64,000 nt of DNA from Pseudomonas japonica (lineage in GTDB: Bacteria > Pseudomonadota > Gammaproteobacteria > Pseudomonadales > Pseudomonadaceae), in NCBI RefSeq assembly GCF_013522925.1, contig NZ_JAAMQU010000007.1:1-64000 (forward strand). The letters run 5' to 3'. Under the pieces are notes generated by a model that did no database searches, was not told where the DNA came from, and was given only the letters and a program-made list of their open reading frames with translations. The position numbers and the translations under genes were made by a program. Positions within the stretch are counted from its first letter, which is position 1. Each line of letters begins with the position of its first letter. Positions 1-8,495 of this stretch are shown one piece after another.

Positions 1-182
1 CCATCAGCAACATCAGCAACATCATCGAGAACGCTACCGCCTCTCGTTCGACCATTCAGGACGTAGACTTCGCCGCTGAAACCGCTGAGCTGACCAAGCA
101 ACAAACCCTGCAACAGGCTTCCACCGCGATCCTGTCCCAGGCCAACCAGATCCCGTCCGCTGTTCTGAAGCTGCTTCAGTAA
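1..182 (+). CDS. fliC: Flagellin C-terminus (5' end outside window)
   Basis: Only the last 59 codons lie in the window; the reading frame is open to the left edge and stops with TAA at 180-182. The visible residues match the conserved C-terminal D0 helix of bacterial flagellins ([18 protein letters not shown], then [14 protein letters not shown], ending in SAVLKLLQ). This helix packs into the filament core and carries the export and polymerisation surface. A rho-independent terminator follows 22 nt later. The next genes are not flaG, fliD or fliS, which normally follow fliC in Pseudomonas. This may therefore be a relocated or additional flagellin gene. Family assignment is secure; which flagellin paralogue it is cannot be told from this fragment. 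Confidence 0.95.
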   Translation, partial: ISNISNIIENATASRSTIQDVDFAAETAELTKQQTLQQASTAILSQANQIPSAVLKLLQ

Positions 183-204
183 TATCGGCCGCTGGTTAAC
201 GATG

Positions 205-230
205 AGCCCCGCTTTCGAGCGGGGCTTTTT
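205..230 (+). terminator. Rho-independent terminator of flagellin gene
   Basis: An 8-bp GC-rich stem (AGCCCCGC at 205-212 with GCGGGGCT at 219-226) closes a 6-nt loop and runs into a T tract at 225-230, 22 nt after the flagellin stop codon. Confidence 0.9.
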
Positions 231-258
231 CGTTTGTGATCGGGTCATCCCACAATGC

Positions 259-768
259 TCAAGCACCGTCCATCCAGCGGGTATAGCGGCGCTCTACCTC
301 ACTGATGGAGTTGTCAGCCAGTGGGTCCGGCCTGAAGCCACACCGGCCAAGCACCTTCTTCGAGCCGGCATTCGCCTCATACACATACGCCACAAGCTGC
401 CTCAGGCCCCAGCGTATGCGCGCCTGTTCTATCAGGTGTTCAAGGGCCCGGGTCGCCAGCCCTTGCCCGCATACGCTTCGGGCAATCCGATAGCCCACCT
501 CCGCGCGCTTCGCAGAAAGGTCGATGTCTTTGAGGTTGGCGCGGCCCACGATCAGCCCGCTCGCCTCTTCTATTACAAACGGGTGCCAGGTACCGGCGGC
601 CAGCCCTGAGAGGTACGCATCGATCTGCACGGCTACACCTTTCAGGCAATAGAACGCCGGTGGCCGCGCCTCGATGTGGGTTTCGAACCATTCACGGTTC
701 TCCAGCTCGAAGGCCAGTAACGCTTCGGCATCGGTGGCCACCAATTGGCGAATAACGAATCCTTCCAT
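259..768 (-). CDS. GNAT family N-acetyltransferase (RimJ/RimL-like)
   Basis: A 169-residue protein with the GNAT fold typical of RimJ/RimL-type enzymes, which move acetyl from acetyl-CoA to an amino group. The start reads FVIRQLVATDAEALLAFE, and the acetyl-CoA loop region lies around EVGYRIARSVCGQGLATRALEHL, followed by the end motif ANAGSKKVLGRCGF. The frame stays open further upstream, but family alignment favours ATG at 768 (an ATG at 783 is the alternative). The next gene (894, plus strand) is divergent. The substrate cannot be predicted: alanine-specific ribosomal acetylation and antibiotic acetylation use the same fold. Confidence 0.85.
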   Translation of the reverse strand: MEGFVIRQLVATDAEALLAFELENREWFETHIEARPPAFYCLKGVAVQIDAYLSGLAAGTWHPFVIEEASGLIVGRANLKDIDLSAKRAEVGYRIARSVCGQGLATRALEHLIEQARIRWGLRQLVAYVYEANAGSKKVLGRCGFRPDPLADNSISEVERRYTRWMDGA

Positions 769-893
769 GTACGACGCATCCATCCGCGAAGGGCCATGCC
801 CGGAAGGCGGATAGTGGCGGCTGCGCTTGCGCCGATCAATGCTCCAGCAACGCTCAGCCTGTATGCTGCCTGCCATCGCAGGGAGATGTCTGA

Positions 894-1976
894 TTGAACG
901 TATTGAAACGGATTGCGCTGTCGACGCTGGTGATGGCGCTGGCAGCCTGTACCCACCAACCACAACCCTCCGCCCCGACACCCGAGCAGGTACGCAGTAC
1001 CCTGGAGCGCTTGCTGCCGCCTTCGGTCGGCAATCGCCAAGGCTGGGCGACGGACATTCAAACGGCGTTCGACACCCAGGGGCTCGAACCTACGGCGCAG
1101 AACCTGTGCTCGGTGATTGCGGTGATCGAACAGGAATCCAACTTCCAGGTAGACCCGCAGGTACCGGGCCTGGGCCGTATCGCCCGGGAAGAAATCGACC
1201 GCCGTGCCGGGCGCCTGCATGTTCCGGGTTTTCTGGTGGATGCCGCGCTGGCTATCAAGTCGCCCACGGGTGATACCTATGCCAAGCGCATTGCGGGCGC
1301 GCGCACGGAGCGCGAGTTGAGCGAGGCCTTCGAAGATTTCATCGGCATGGTGCCGCTGGGGCAGCAATTGTTCGGGACGCTCAACCCCGTGCACACCGCC
1401 GGCCCAATGCAAGTGGCGGTCGCATTTGCCGAGCAGCACGCCCGGGACTACCCGTACCCACGCCAGGGCTCCATTCGCCAGGAAGTGTTCAGCCGCCGCG
1501 GCGGCGTGTATTTCGGCACGGCGCACTTGTTGGGCTACCCCGTCAACTACCCAGAGCCCTTGTACCGCTTCGCCGACTTTAACGCCGGCCACTATGCCAG
1601 CCGTAACGCGGCCTTCCAGGCTGCTCTTAACCGCTTGGTGAAAGCGCGGCTGACGCTCGACGGCGACTTGATCGACTACGGCTCCTCCACCCCTGGGCAG
1701 ACGGAATTGGCCGTGCGCTCGCTGGGTTCACGCCTGAACATGAGCGACAGCGCCATTCGCCGGGCACTGGAATCGGGCTCCGAACAAGGCTTCGAAGACA
1801 CAGGCGTTTATCGGCGGGTGTTCGACTTGGCCGACCAGGTGGCGGGCCGACCTGTGCCACGGGCAGTGCTCCCCGGGATCACGCTGGAAAGCCCGAAGAT
1901 CACCCGGCATCTGACCACGGCCTGGTTTGCCAAGCGCGTGGACGAGCGCCGCGCGCGCTGCGTGGCGCGAGAATAA
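894..1976 (+). CDS. DUF1615 family lipoprotein
   Basis: A 360-residue protein starting with TTG, preceded by GGGAGA 7 nt upstream. Residues 1-19 form a lipoprotein signal with lipobox LAAC, so Cys19 should be lipidated and the protein anchored in the envelope. The body matches my memory of the DUF1615 family: a QESNFQ segment near residue 77, which resembles the catalytic-glutamate region of lytic transglycosylases, then GPMQVAVAFAEQHARDY and FADFNAGHYASRNAAFQ. The ES and GPMQ pattern suggests a lysozyme-like fold, but peptidoglycan cleavage is my inference. It stands alone, with no obvious operon partner. Confidence 0.85.
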   Translation: MNVLKRIALSTLVMALAACTHQPQPSAPTPEQVRSTLERLLPPSVGNRQGWATDIQTAFDTQGLEPTAQNLCSVIAVIEQESNFQVDPQVPGLGRIAREEIDRRAGRLHVPGFLVDAALAIKSPTGDTYAKRIAGARTERELSEAFEDFIGMVPLGQQLFGTLNPVHTAGPMQVAVAFAEQHARDYPYPRQGSIRQEVFSRRGGVYFGTAHLLGYPVNYPEPLYRFADFNAGHYASRNAAFQAALNRLVKARLTLDGDLIDYGSSTPGQTELAVRSLGSRLNMSDSAIRRALESGSEQGFEDTGVYRRVFDLADQVAGRPVPRAVLPGITLESPKITRHLTTAWFAKRVDERRARCVARE

Positions 1977-2092
1977 GACCGGCCGTTTATTTTCAACGAA
2001 ACGGCGAAAGTATTCCCGCAAGCGCCGGGTTTTTCCAAACGGATTACGACGCTAGCCTGACTTCAGGTCAACACTCATCAGGACAGCTACAG

Positions 2093-3100
2093 ATGAAAGC
2101 CATTGTTTTCAAGCAACCGGCCTTGCCGATCGAACATCCCGAGTCCCTTTTCGAAATGGACCTGCCCAAGCCTGTGCCCGGCGCCCGTGACCTGCTGGTA
2201 GAAGTAAAAGCCATCGCGGTCAACCCGGTCGATACCAAGGTGCGAGCACGCAGCGGCGGCGAACAACCGCAGGTATTGGGTTGGGACACGGTAGGCATCG
2301 TGCGCGAAGTCGGCGAAGGCGTTTCGCTATTCCAGCCCGGCGATGAAGTGTTCTACGCCGGTGCAATCGATCGCCCGGGCAGCTACAGCCAATTTCACTT
2401 GGTGGACGAACGCATCGTTGGCCACAAGCCGCGCACCCTGGACAACGCCAGCGCTGTGGCGTTGCCGCTGACGTCCATCACCGCCTGGGAGCTGCTGTTC
2501 GATCGCCTCGGCATCGAAGAAAACGGCGGCCAGGGCAAAAGCCTGCTGATCATCGGCGCGGCCGGCGGCGTGGGCTCGATCCTTGTGCAACTGGCGCGCA
2601 AGCTCACTGGCCTCACGGTCATTGGCACGGCCTCACGGCCGCAGACACAACAGTGGGTAACCGAACTGGGTGCCCATCATGTGATCGATCACTCGGCTGC
2701 GCTGGCGCCTCAACTGGACGCGATTGGCCAGGGCTCGGTGGACTATGTGATCAGCCTCACCCACACCGACACCTACGCCGTGCAGATCGTTGACGTGCTG
2801 CGCCCTCAAGGCAAGCTGGCGCTGATCGACGACCCGGCCCAACTGGACGTGATGCCCTTCAAGCGCAAATCCCTTTCGGTACATTGGGAGCTGATGTTCA
2901 CCCGCTCGCTGTACCACACCGAGGACATGATCAAGCAGCATGAGTTGCTGGAGCGCATTTCCAATCTGGTGGACACAGGCGTTATCAGGACCACTCTGGG
3001 CGAGCATTTCGGCGCCATCAACGCCGATAACCTCAAGCGTGCCCATGCATTGATCGAAAGCGGCAAGGCCAAGGGCAAGATCGTGCTCGAAGGGTTCTGA
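2093..3100 (+). CDS. Zinc-type alcohol dehydrogenase-like / quinone oxidoreductase family protein
   Basis: A 335-residue medium-chain dehydrogenase/reductase. The N-terminal GroES-like domain (about 1-125) contains VNPVDTKVRA, GWDTVGIV and the FQPGDEVFYAG turn. The Rossmann half has a nucleotide-binding loop in LLIIGAAGGVGSI near residue 160. Cysteine ligands for structural zinc are absent, as expected in the zinc-free quinone oxidoreductase branch (ZADH, YhdH/QOR-like), which usually reduces quinones or enones with NADPH. AGGAC lies about 10 nt upstream of the ATG. It is convergent with the LysR gene and separated from it only by a REP-type repeat. Substrate unknown. Confidence 0.88.
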   Translation: MKAIVFKQPALPIEHPESLFEMDLPKPVPGARDLLVEVKAIAVNPVDTKVRARSGGEQPQVLGWDTVGIVREVGEGVSLFQPGDEVFYAGAIDRPGSYSQFHLVDERIVGHKPRTLDNASAVALPLTSITAWELLFDRLGIEENGGQGKSLLIIGAAGGVGSILVQLARKLTGLTVIGTASRPQTQQWVTELGAHHVIDHSAALAPQLDAIGQGSVDYVISLTHTDTYAVQIVDVLRPQGKLALIDDPAQLDVMPFKRKSLSVHWELMFTRSLYHTEDMIKQHELLERISNLVDTGVIRTTLGEHFGAINADNLKRAHALIESGKAKGKIVLEGF

Positions 3101-3110
3101 TTGGAACGGC

Positions 3111-3175
3111 TCCAGCGAACTCGCGCTGCGCCTGGGTTCGCCGGCTGTGCCGGAAGGCCGGGCCCCGGCTCCTAC
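3111..3175 (-). repeat. REP-like palindromic element (diverged copy)
   Basis: Read on the minus strand it starts with GTAGGAGCC and continues through an imperfect palindrome that contains CGGCGAA, CAGGCGCAGC and GAGTTCGCTGG. It shares these blocks with the elements at 36113-36148 and 62963-62998. It lies between two convergent genes, and its GTAGGAG end overlaps the stop codon of the LysR gene (3172-3174). Confidence 0.7.
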
Positions 3176-4089
3176 GTGCCCTGCGCAACATAGCGTTCGA
3201 ACTGCCCCGCCAGAAACGCCCGCAACGCTTGCACCGCCGGCCTGAGTGACGCGCGGTGCGGGCATACCAGTTGCAAGGGCGCGGGTTGGCCGTAATCCGG
3301 CGGGAAGATCTCGACCAGTCGGCCGCTGCGCACGTCATCCCTCACATCGAGCCCGGACTTGTAGGCTATCCCGAAGCCGGCGACGGCCCAGCGCCGAACG
3401 ATATCGGCATCGTCGCTGATGCGATCGCCACTGATCTGAACGGTCTTTACCCCAACCGGCGTGTGAAAGCTCCAGCGTTCGAATGTCTGCTCGCCCATCA
3501 CATAGCGCAGGCAATTGTGCTCGCTCAACGCCTCTGGCGTTGCGGGTAGCCCATGCCGCGCAATGTAGGCTGGCGATGCGCACAGGGTTCGCCTGTTGAA
3601 AGGCGCCAATGCCAGCGACACCAGGCTGGAGTCGGCCAACTGGCCATAGCGAATGCTGGCGTCCAGGTGCTCCCCAAACAGGTCGGCCACCTGATCACTT
3701 ACCTGCAAGTGCAGCAGTACGCCGGGGTGCAGCCGCTGGAATTCGTCCAGCCATGGCAACAGCAGGTTGCGCCCGATATCGGAGGGCATCGACAGGCGCA
3801 GTGTGCCGGAGATCTCGTCGCGCCCCAGCGTAAGGGCAAGCTCTCCATTTTCCAGGGTTTCCAACGCCGAACGGGCATGGGGCAGATAGCGCTGGCCATC
3901 GTCGGATAACCGCAGCCGACGGGTGGAGCGCACGAACAACCTCACTCCCAGGCAAGCCTCAAGTCGCTGGACAGCACCACTTGCCAAGGCCGGGGAGATA
4001 TCCAGCAAGCGCGCCGCCGCCGAAAAGCTACCCGCCTCGGCGGTCGTCGCAAACACCTGCAGGTCATCGATGCGGATTATTTTCTTCAC
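3172..4089 (-). CDS. LysR family transcriptional regulator
   Basis: A 305-residue regulator with an N-terminal winged helix-turn-helix (IRIDDLQVFATTAEAGSF, then AAARLLDISPALASGAV) and a C-terminal periplasmic-binding-like effector domain that begins near ISGTLRLSMPSDIGR. It belongs to the branch in which positions 90-95 read SGTLR. A GTG at 4089 gives the usual LysR N-terminus; GTG 4095 is two codons further up, and neither has a strong ribosome-binding site. It is divergent from the delta-60/RTX gene (4329), which is therefore the most likely target. The upstream dehydrogenase is convergent. The effector is unknown. Confidence 0.9.
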   Translation of the reverse strand: MKKIIRIDDLQVFATTAEAGSFSAAARLLDISPALASGAVQRLEACLGVRLFVRSTRRLRLSDDGQRYLPHARSALETLENGELALTLGRDEISGTLRLSMPSDIGRNLLLPWLDEFQRLHPGVLLHLQVSDQVADLFGEHLDASIRYGQLADSSLVSLALAPFNRRTLCASPAYIARHGLPATPEALSEHNCLRYVMGEQTFERWSFHTPVGVKTVQISGDRISDDADIVRRWAVAGFGIAYKSGLDVRDDVRSGRLVEIFPPDYGQPAPLQLVCPHRASLRPAVQALRAFLAGQFERYVAQGT

Positions 4090-4328
4090 GTTCACGGCAA
4101 GCTGATCGGGCACGAGGCGTTGCAGCGTAAGGGGAAACGCGCGCCTTGCCCAGCTAGCGGATAAACGGCCATACGCACGACCATTGCCCCAAAGCCCCGC
4201 CGCCTGCTGCGTTGCGCCGCTTCGCTGGCGGTTCGGCCAATTCAAGCTACTTTGGATGCACCGCAACACCAATGCAGTGCCTTCCGGCGGTCGACGCGGC
4301 CCCCAATTCGGGCAAAGGACTGTATGAC

Positions 4329-6311
4329 ATGACTACCACAAGCTCCGACGGCGTGCGGGTGATCCGCTCCGCCACTGGCAACACCCAGATAGACATCGCC
4401 AACGAAAACGACCCCGGCCGAACCGTCGCGGTACAGGCGGACGGCAAGATATGGGTCGCAGGCTTCACCCATAACTTCGGTGAGTTCTATCAATACGCGG
4501 TTACCCGGCTGAACCCCAACGGCACCCTGGACACTACCTTTGGCGACGACGGCAAGCAGGTGATTGCCGAGCAGATCATGCTGGGTGACGAGTACAGCAT
4601 GGCCGTGCAGAACAACGGCAAGCTCCTCGTCACGCATGTGACCGCAGACGGCATGGACCTGGGCCTTGAAGTGACCCGCTACAACAACGACGGCACCCTG
4701 GACACCTCGTTCGGCAGCAACGGCGCGGCCCAGGTAAGCGGCGAAGTGAGCTACACCGACACCGGCACCACCGTGCTCAGCGACGGCAAGATACTGATTT
4801 CCGGGCGCGACGGCGGCACCTACACCGTGGCGCGGCTCAATGCCGATGGCTCACCCGATACCACCTTCCATGGCACCGGCGTGCTCGAGTTTACCGGCCC
4901 CACCTCAACCACCGGTTCCTTTGACTTCCCCATGAACGTGCAGGCCGACGGCAAGATCCTGGTGCCAGGCATGGACAACGACAAGTTCGGGCTGTACCGC
5001 TACAACCCCGACGGGAGCCTGGACACCACCTTCGGCAGCAACGGCCACGTGAGCTATAGCGTGGGCTCGGGCATCGACTGGGCTTACACCGTTACCGTGC
5101 AGCCAGACGGCAAGCTGCTGCTGGCCGGCTCCAGCGACACCGGTGACTTCAACCGCGACTTCAGCGTTGTTCGCCTGAACGCCAACGGCAGCCTCGACAC
5201 CACCTTCAGCAGTGACGGCAAGGCCGCGTTCGCGGTGGGCCTGGAGGACGACAGCGTGCGTTCCGTTGCGGTGCAAAGTGACGGCAAGATCCTGCTGGGC
5301 GGCGGCACCGATGGTGACTACGGGGTGGTAAGGCTGAACGCGGACGGCAGCCTGGACCGCGGCTTCGGTACCCTCCTCAATGGCTTCGAAACCGTGATCG
5401 GTACGAACGGCAACGACGTGATCATTGGCAGTGACGTTCGAGATAATATCTCTGCCAACGCAGGCAAGGACCTCATCGACGGCGGCGCTGGCGCCGACAG
5501 CATCAGTACCGGAAGCGGCGCCGACGTGATCCGCTACACCGATATCAGCGACAGCTACCGCTCCCACAGCGACTTGATCCTGGACTTCAACGCCAACCAG
5601 GACCGTATCGACCTGGCGGCCCTTGGTTTCACCGGGTTTGGCAATGGCCGCGGCGGCACCTTGGCGGTGGTGGAGAACGAAAACAGCGAGCGCACCTACC
5701 TCAAAAGCTATGACGCCGACGCCGATGGCAACCGCTTCGAACTTACCTTGAACGGGCTGTACGAAGGTTTGCTGACCACAAGCAATGTGCTGTTTTCCGC
5801 CCTTACCCTCAACGGCACGGCGAGCGCCAACACGCTGACTGGCACCGCAGCCACCGAGGTGCTGAATGGGCTGAAGGGTAATGACACGCTGAACGGCGGT
5901 TTCGGCGATGATGTGCTGGTAGGCGGAGCCGGCCGAGACAACCTTACCGGCGGCAGCGGTGACGACGTGTTCCGGTTTGCCAACGTGGACGACAGCTATC
6001 GTACCGACACCACCGTCTTCAGCGACCTGATTACAGACTTTGTATCCGGCACCGACAGGCTGGACGTTTCCACGCTGGGCTTCATTGGCCTGGGCGACGG
6101 CCACGACGGCACGCTCAAGGTGCAGTTAAGCGGCGATGGCAGCCGTACCTACCTTAAAAGCCTGGATGCCACCGCCAACGGCCACCGCTTTGAAGTGTCC
6201 CTGACCGGTAACCATGCCGACCTGGCGGCCGCAGATGTGATTTTCAGCGCGCCGACCACCGACACGTCGGTGGCATTGCTGGGCACGCCTGTAGCTGAGC
6301 ATGTGAGCTGA
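4329..6311 (+). CDS. Delta-60 repeat and RTX-like calcium-binding protein, probably type I-secreted
   Basis: A 660-residue protein with no N-terminal signal peptide. Start ATG 4329 follows AAAGGA with 9 nt spacing. Residues about 20-350 hold six copies of the delta-60 repeat (pattern V..DGKIL..G, then RLN.DGSLDTTFG). Residues about 355-490 and 493-650 are two similar modules. Each has glycine/aspartate RTX-type turns (GTNGNDVI and DGGAGADS; GLKGNDTL and GGAGRDNLTGGSGDD), then DSYR, a D-x-I/L-DF motif, a LGFxGxG segment and ERTYLKS or SRTYLKS, as in serralysin C-terminal (M10) domains. Such C-termini bind calcium and direct type I secretion. No ABC exporter or TolC gene lies nearby. A divergent LysR gene may control it. 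Function beyond secretion is unknown. Confidence 0.85.
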   Translation: MTTTSSDGVRVIRSATGNTQIDIANENDPGRTVAVQADGKIWVAGFTHNFGEFYQYAVTRLNPNGTLDTTFGDDGKQVIAEQIMLGDEYSMAVQNNGKLLVTHVTADGMDLGLEVTRYNNDGTLDTSFGSNGAAQVSGEVSYTDTGTTVLSDGKILISGRDGGTYTVARLNADGSPDTTFHGTGVLEFTGPTSTTGSFDFPMNVQADGKILVPGMDNDKFGLYRYNPDGSLDTTFGSNGHVSYSVGSGIDWAYTVTVQPDGKLLLAGSSDTGDFNRDFSVVRLNANGSLDTTFSSDGKAAFAVGLEDDSVRSVAVQSDGKILLGGGTDGDYGVVRLNADGSLDRGFGTLLNGFETVIGTNGNDVIIGSDVRDNISANAGKDLIDGGAGADSISTGSGADVIRYTDISDSYRSHSDLILDFNANQDRIDLAALGFTGFGNGRGGTLAVVENENSERTYLKSYDADADGNRFELTLNGLYEGLLTTSNVLFSALTLNGTASANTLTGTAATEVLNGLKGNDTLNGGFGDDVLVGGAGRDNLTGGSGDDVFRFANVDDSYRTDTTVFSDLITDFVSGTDRLDVSTLGFIGLGDGHDGTLKVQLSGDGSRTYLKSLDATANGHRFEVSLTGNHADLAAADVIFSAPTTDTSVALLGTPVAEHVS

Positions 6312-6319
6312 CCGAGCCT

Positions 6320-6345
6320 GGCGCGCGCGGTTACCAGCGCGCGCC
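6320..6345. terminator. GC-only hairpin between convergent genes
   Basis: A perfect 9-bp stem of GGCGCGCGC (6320-6328) and GCGCGCGCC (6337-6345) around an 8-nt loop. It has no T tract on either side. It covers the last codons of the class II aldolase gene and may stop transcription or protect 3' ends in both directions. Confidence 0.5.
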
Positions 6346-6969
6346 GAACACTGCCTCCAACTCATCCAGCGCTTCCCGGCTTAGCGGTGCCGGGCGGGGC
6401 TGGGTCATCAACCACAGCCGGGCGGTTTCCTCCAGCTCCTCCAGCGCATAACTGGCCTTGCTCACCGAACTTTCCCAGACCACCGGGCCTAGCCGTTCGA
6501 GCATTACGCCGCGTACCGCATTGGCCAGTTCCGCCACGCGCTGAGCCACGGCGGGCGAGCCCGGCCGTTGATAATCGATAAGCGGAATATGCCCCACCTT
6601 CATCACTTGATAAGGCGTGAGCGGCGGCAGGATATCGTCCTGCTGCCATACGCCGGCCAAGGTCAAGGCCACCAAGTGGGTGGAATGGGTATGCACCACG
6701 CCTCCGACTCCAGGATTGCGGTCATAGACCTGCCGGTGCAACGCCAGGGTTTTGGAAGGCTTGTCACCCGATACCCACTCCCCCGCCTGATTTACCTTGG
6801 CAATGGCCGAGGGGTCCAGCCGGCCGAGGCAGGCGTCGGTGGGCGTGATCAGCCAGCCGTCGTCGAGCCGGGCGCTGATATTGCCGGCGGAACCCACTGT
6901 GTAGCCGCGGCCATACAGGCTATGCCCCACGGTGCAGATTTCTTCACGTAGCGAGGCTTCACGGCTCAT
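6331..6969 (-). CDS. otnC: Class II aldolase family, OtnC-like 3-oxo-tetronate 4-phosphate decarboxylase
   Basis: A 212-residue class II aldolase/adducin-fold enzyme. Signature segments are TVGSAGNISARLDDGWLITPT (active-site loop), then VHTHSTHLVAL, whose histidines bind the divalent metal. It overlaps the kinase gene by 4 nt (ATGA), so the two are translationally coupled. In known acid-sugar pathways OtnC decarboxylates the 3-oxo-tetronate 4-phosphate made by OtnK to give dihydroxyacetone phosphate. The assignment rests on fold and gene pairing. The true substrate depends on the dehydrogenase step, which here is carried by an unusual partner (8496-9869). Confidence 0.82.
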   Translation of the reverse strand: MSREASLREEICTVGHSLYGRGYTVGSAGNISARLDDGWLITPTDACLGRLDPSAIAKVNQAGEWVSGDKPSKTLALHRQVYDRNPGVGGVVHTHSTHLVALTLAGVWQQDDILPPLTPYQVMKVGHIPLIDYQRPGSPAVAQRVAELANAVRGVMLERLGPVVWESSVSKASYALEELEETARLWLMTQPRPAPLSREALDELEAVFGARW

Positions 6970-8252
6970 TGCCAGTCCCCCGCGAGCCGAAGCAGGGCTT
7001 TGGTGAAGAAATCCACGCTGCCAAAGTTGCCAGATTTAAGGGTAAGCCCCAGCGGCTCGGCCAGGCCCAAGGCCACCGTTACCGGCACGCCAGGGTCGAT
7101 CTGGCCACCGATGCGCAGCGCGGTAATGCCTAGCGCTTGAACCACGGCACCCGAGGTTTCGCCACCGGCGACCACAAAGCGGCGGGTGCCACGCTCGTAG
7201 AGTTTTTTGGCCAGAGTACCGAGGGCTTCCTCGACCAGGGCCCCCGCGCGCTCCACGCCCAACTCCGCTTGCACCGCTTTCACCGTAGCGGGCTCGCTGG
7301 TGGCATAGATCAATACCGGCCCGGCCCGATCAGAGAACGCCAAGGCCTCCTCCACCACGGCTTCGCCCTTGGCCAGGCGCAGCGGGTCAATCCTGTAGCC
7401 GGGGCGCCCCGCTTCCAGCCAGGCGCCCACTTGGCCATTGGTCGCGCGCGAAGCACTGCCGGCCAGCACGACTGCGGGCCCGTCGATAACGGGTAGTGAC
7501 GAAGCGTTGCCTTCAACCAGCAACCCCCGCTTGCGGAAATTGCCCGGCAGCCCCTGGGCCACTCCGGATCCGCCAGTGATCAGTGGCAGGTCCGCGCAAG
7601 CGGCGCCCAGGGTTTGCAGGTCTTCATCCGAAACGGCATCCGCAATGGCGATTCCCACTCCTTGCTCACGCAAGGCGACCAATCGCGCGCGGGTCGCTTC
7701 AGGGCCGGCAGCTACCTGGTCGTAGCGCAGCAAGCCCACCTTGTTCTGGCTCTGGCTTTGCAGCACCCGCACCAGGTTGGCGTCGGTCATCGGCGTCAAC
7801 GGATGGTGCTCCATGCCCGATTCGTTGAGCAGGCCGTCGTTCACGAACAGATGGCCACGGAACAAGGTTCTGCCCGCTTCCGGGAATGCTGGGCAAGCGA
7901 TGGTGAGAGGTACGCCCAGCGCCGCCTGCAGCGCTTCGGTTACCGGGCCGATGTTGCCCTTGGGCGTCGAATCGAAGGTTGAACAGTACTTGAAAAAGAA
8001 CTGCTCGCAGCCCTGTGCTTTCAGCCAGGCCAACGCGGCGAGGGATTCGCGCACCGCGTCGGCGGGGGCGATGGTTCGAGACTTCAAGGCCACCACGATG
8101 GCGTCCGCGGTGAGGTCGGCCGCGGTGGCCGCATCGGGAATGCCGATGGTTTGCACGGTGCGCATGCCATTGCGCACCAGAATGTTGGCAAGGTCGGTGG
8201 CGCCGGTGAAATCGTCGGCGATACACCCCAGCAGCGGGCGGGCAGGGTTCAT
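6966..8252 (-). CDS. otnK: Four-carbon acid sugar kinase (DUF1537 family, OtnK-like)
   Basis: A 428-residue protein with the two-part DUF1537 structure. The N-terminal substrate-binding half starts LGCIADDFTGATDLA, contains FFKYCSTFDSTPKGNIGPV and PAFPEAGRTLFRGHLFVN; the C-terminal nucleotide-binding half has LAGSASRATNGQ, FVVAGGETSGAVVQALG and LKSGNFG. The family phosphorylates 3-oxo-tetronates, D-threonate or related acids. GGAG precedes the ATG. It is the first gene of a two-gene operon with the aldolase and is divergent from the oxidoreductase-permease-regulator operon. The 240-bp space between them holds repeated TGTGAATC-like elements. Confidence 0.9.
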   Translation of the reverse strand: MNPARPLLGCIADDFTGATDLANILVRNGMRTVQTIGIPDAATAADLTADAIVVALKSRTIAPADAVRESLAALAWLKAQGCEQFFFKYCSTFDSTPKGNIGPVTEALQAALGVPLTIACPAFPEAGRTLFRGHLFVNDGLLNESGMEHHPLTPMTDANLVRVLQSQSQNKVGLLRYDQVAAGPEATRARLVALREQGVGIAIADAVSDEDLQTLGAACADLPLITGGSGVAQGLPGNFRKRGLLVEGNASSLPVIDGPAVVLAGSASRATNGQVGAWLEAGRPGYRIDPLRLAKGEAVVEEALAFSDRAGPVLIYATSEPATVKAVQAELGVERAGALVEEALGTLAKKLYERGTRRFVVAGGETSGAVVQALGITALRIGGQIDPGVPVTVALGLAEPLGLTLKSGNFGSVDFFTKALLRLAGDWQ

Positions 8253-8300
8253 TGGGTCTCCATAAGCGCTGTCAGGCCGGCGAATACCGCATTACCAGCA

Positions 8301-8403
8301 CATTCACAAAAACTAACATCATTGATAGTCCAATCCGGCGCTGCGCGCCAATCTATGGGTGAATCCTAACCTGATATGTGAATCAGTGTGAAATTATTTG
8401 ACT
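8301..8403. promoter_or_regulatory. Shared divergent control region with TGTGAATC-like repeats
   Basis: The spacer between the kinase operon and the oxidoreductase operon (8253-8495) contains CATTCACA (8301-8308, the reverse complement of TGTGAATG), GGTGAATC (8358-8365), TGTGAATC (8377-8384) and TGTGAAA (8387-8393). The third copy sits in a CTGAT-N6-ATCAG dyad (8371-8386). A TTGACT hexamer at 8398-8403 could be a -35 element of the plus-strand operon. Repeats of this kind suit a DeoR-type repressor such as the one at the end of this operon; that link is inference. Confidence 0.45.
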
Positions 8404-8495
8404 TGGGTGTTAATAGCTCTCTAAGGTAAGGCACGCCACCCGATCGCTAGCCGAGTGACCTGGGTCCGCAGAACAAAAGCAATGTGAGGACGACC

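Noticed and set aside
4905..6104. Long minus-strand open frame inside the delta-60/RTX gene
   Set aside because: It mirrors the repeated GC-rich plus-strand gene, has no family similarity and no ribosome-binding site.
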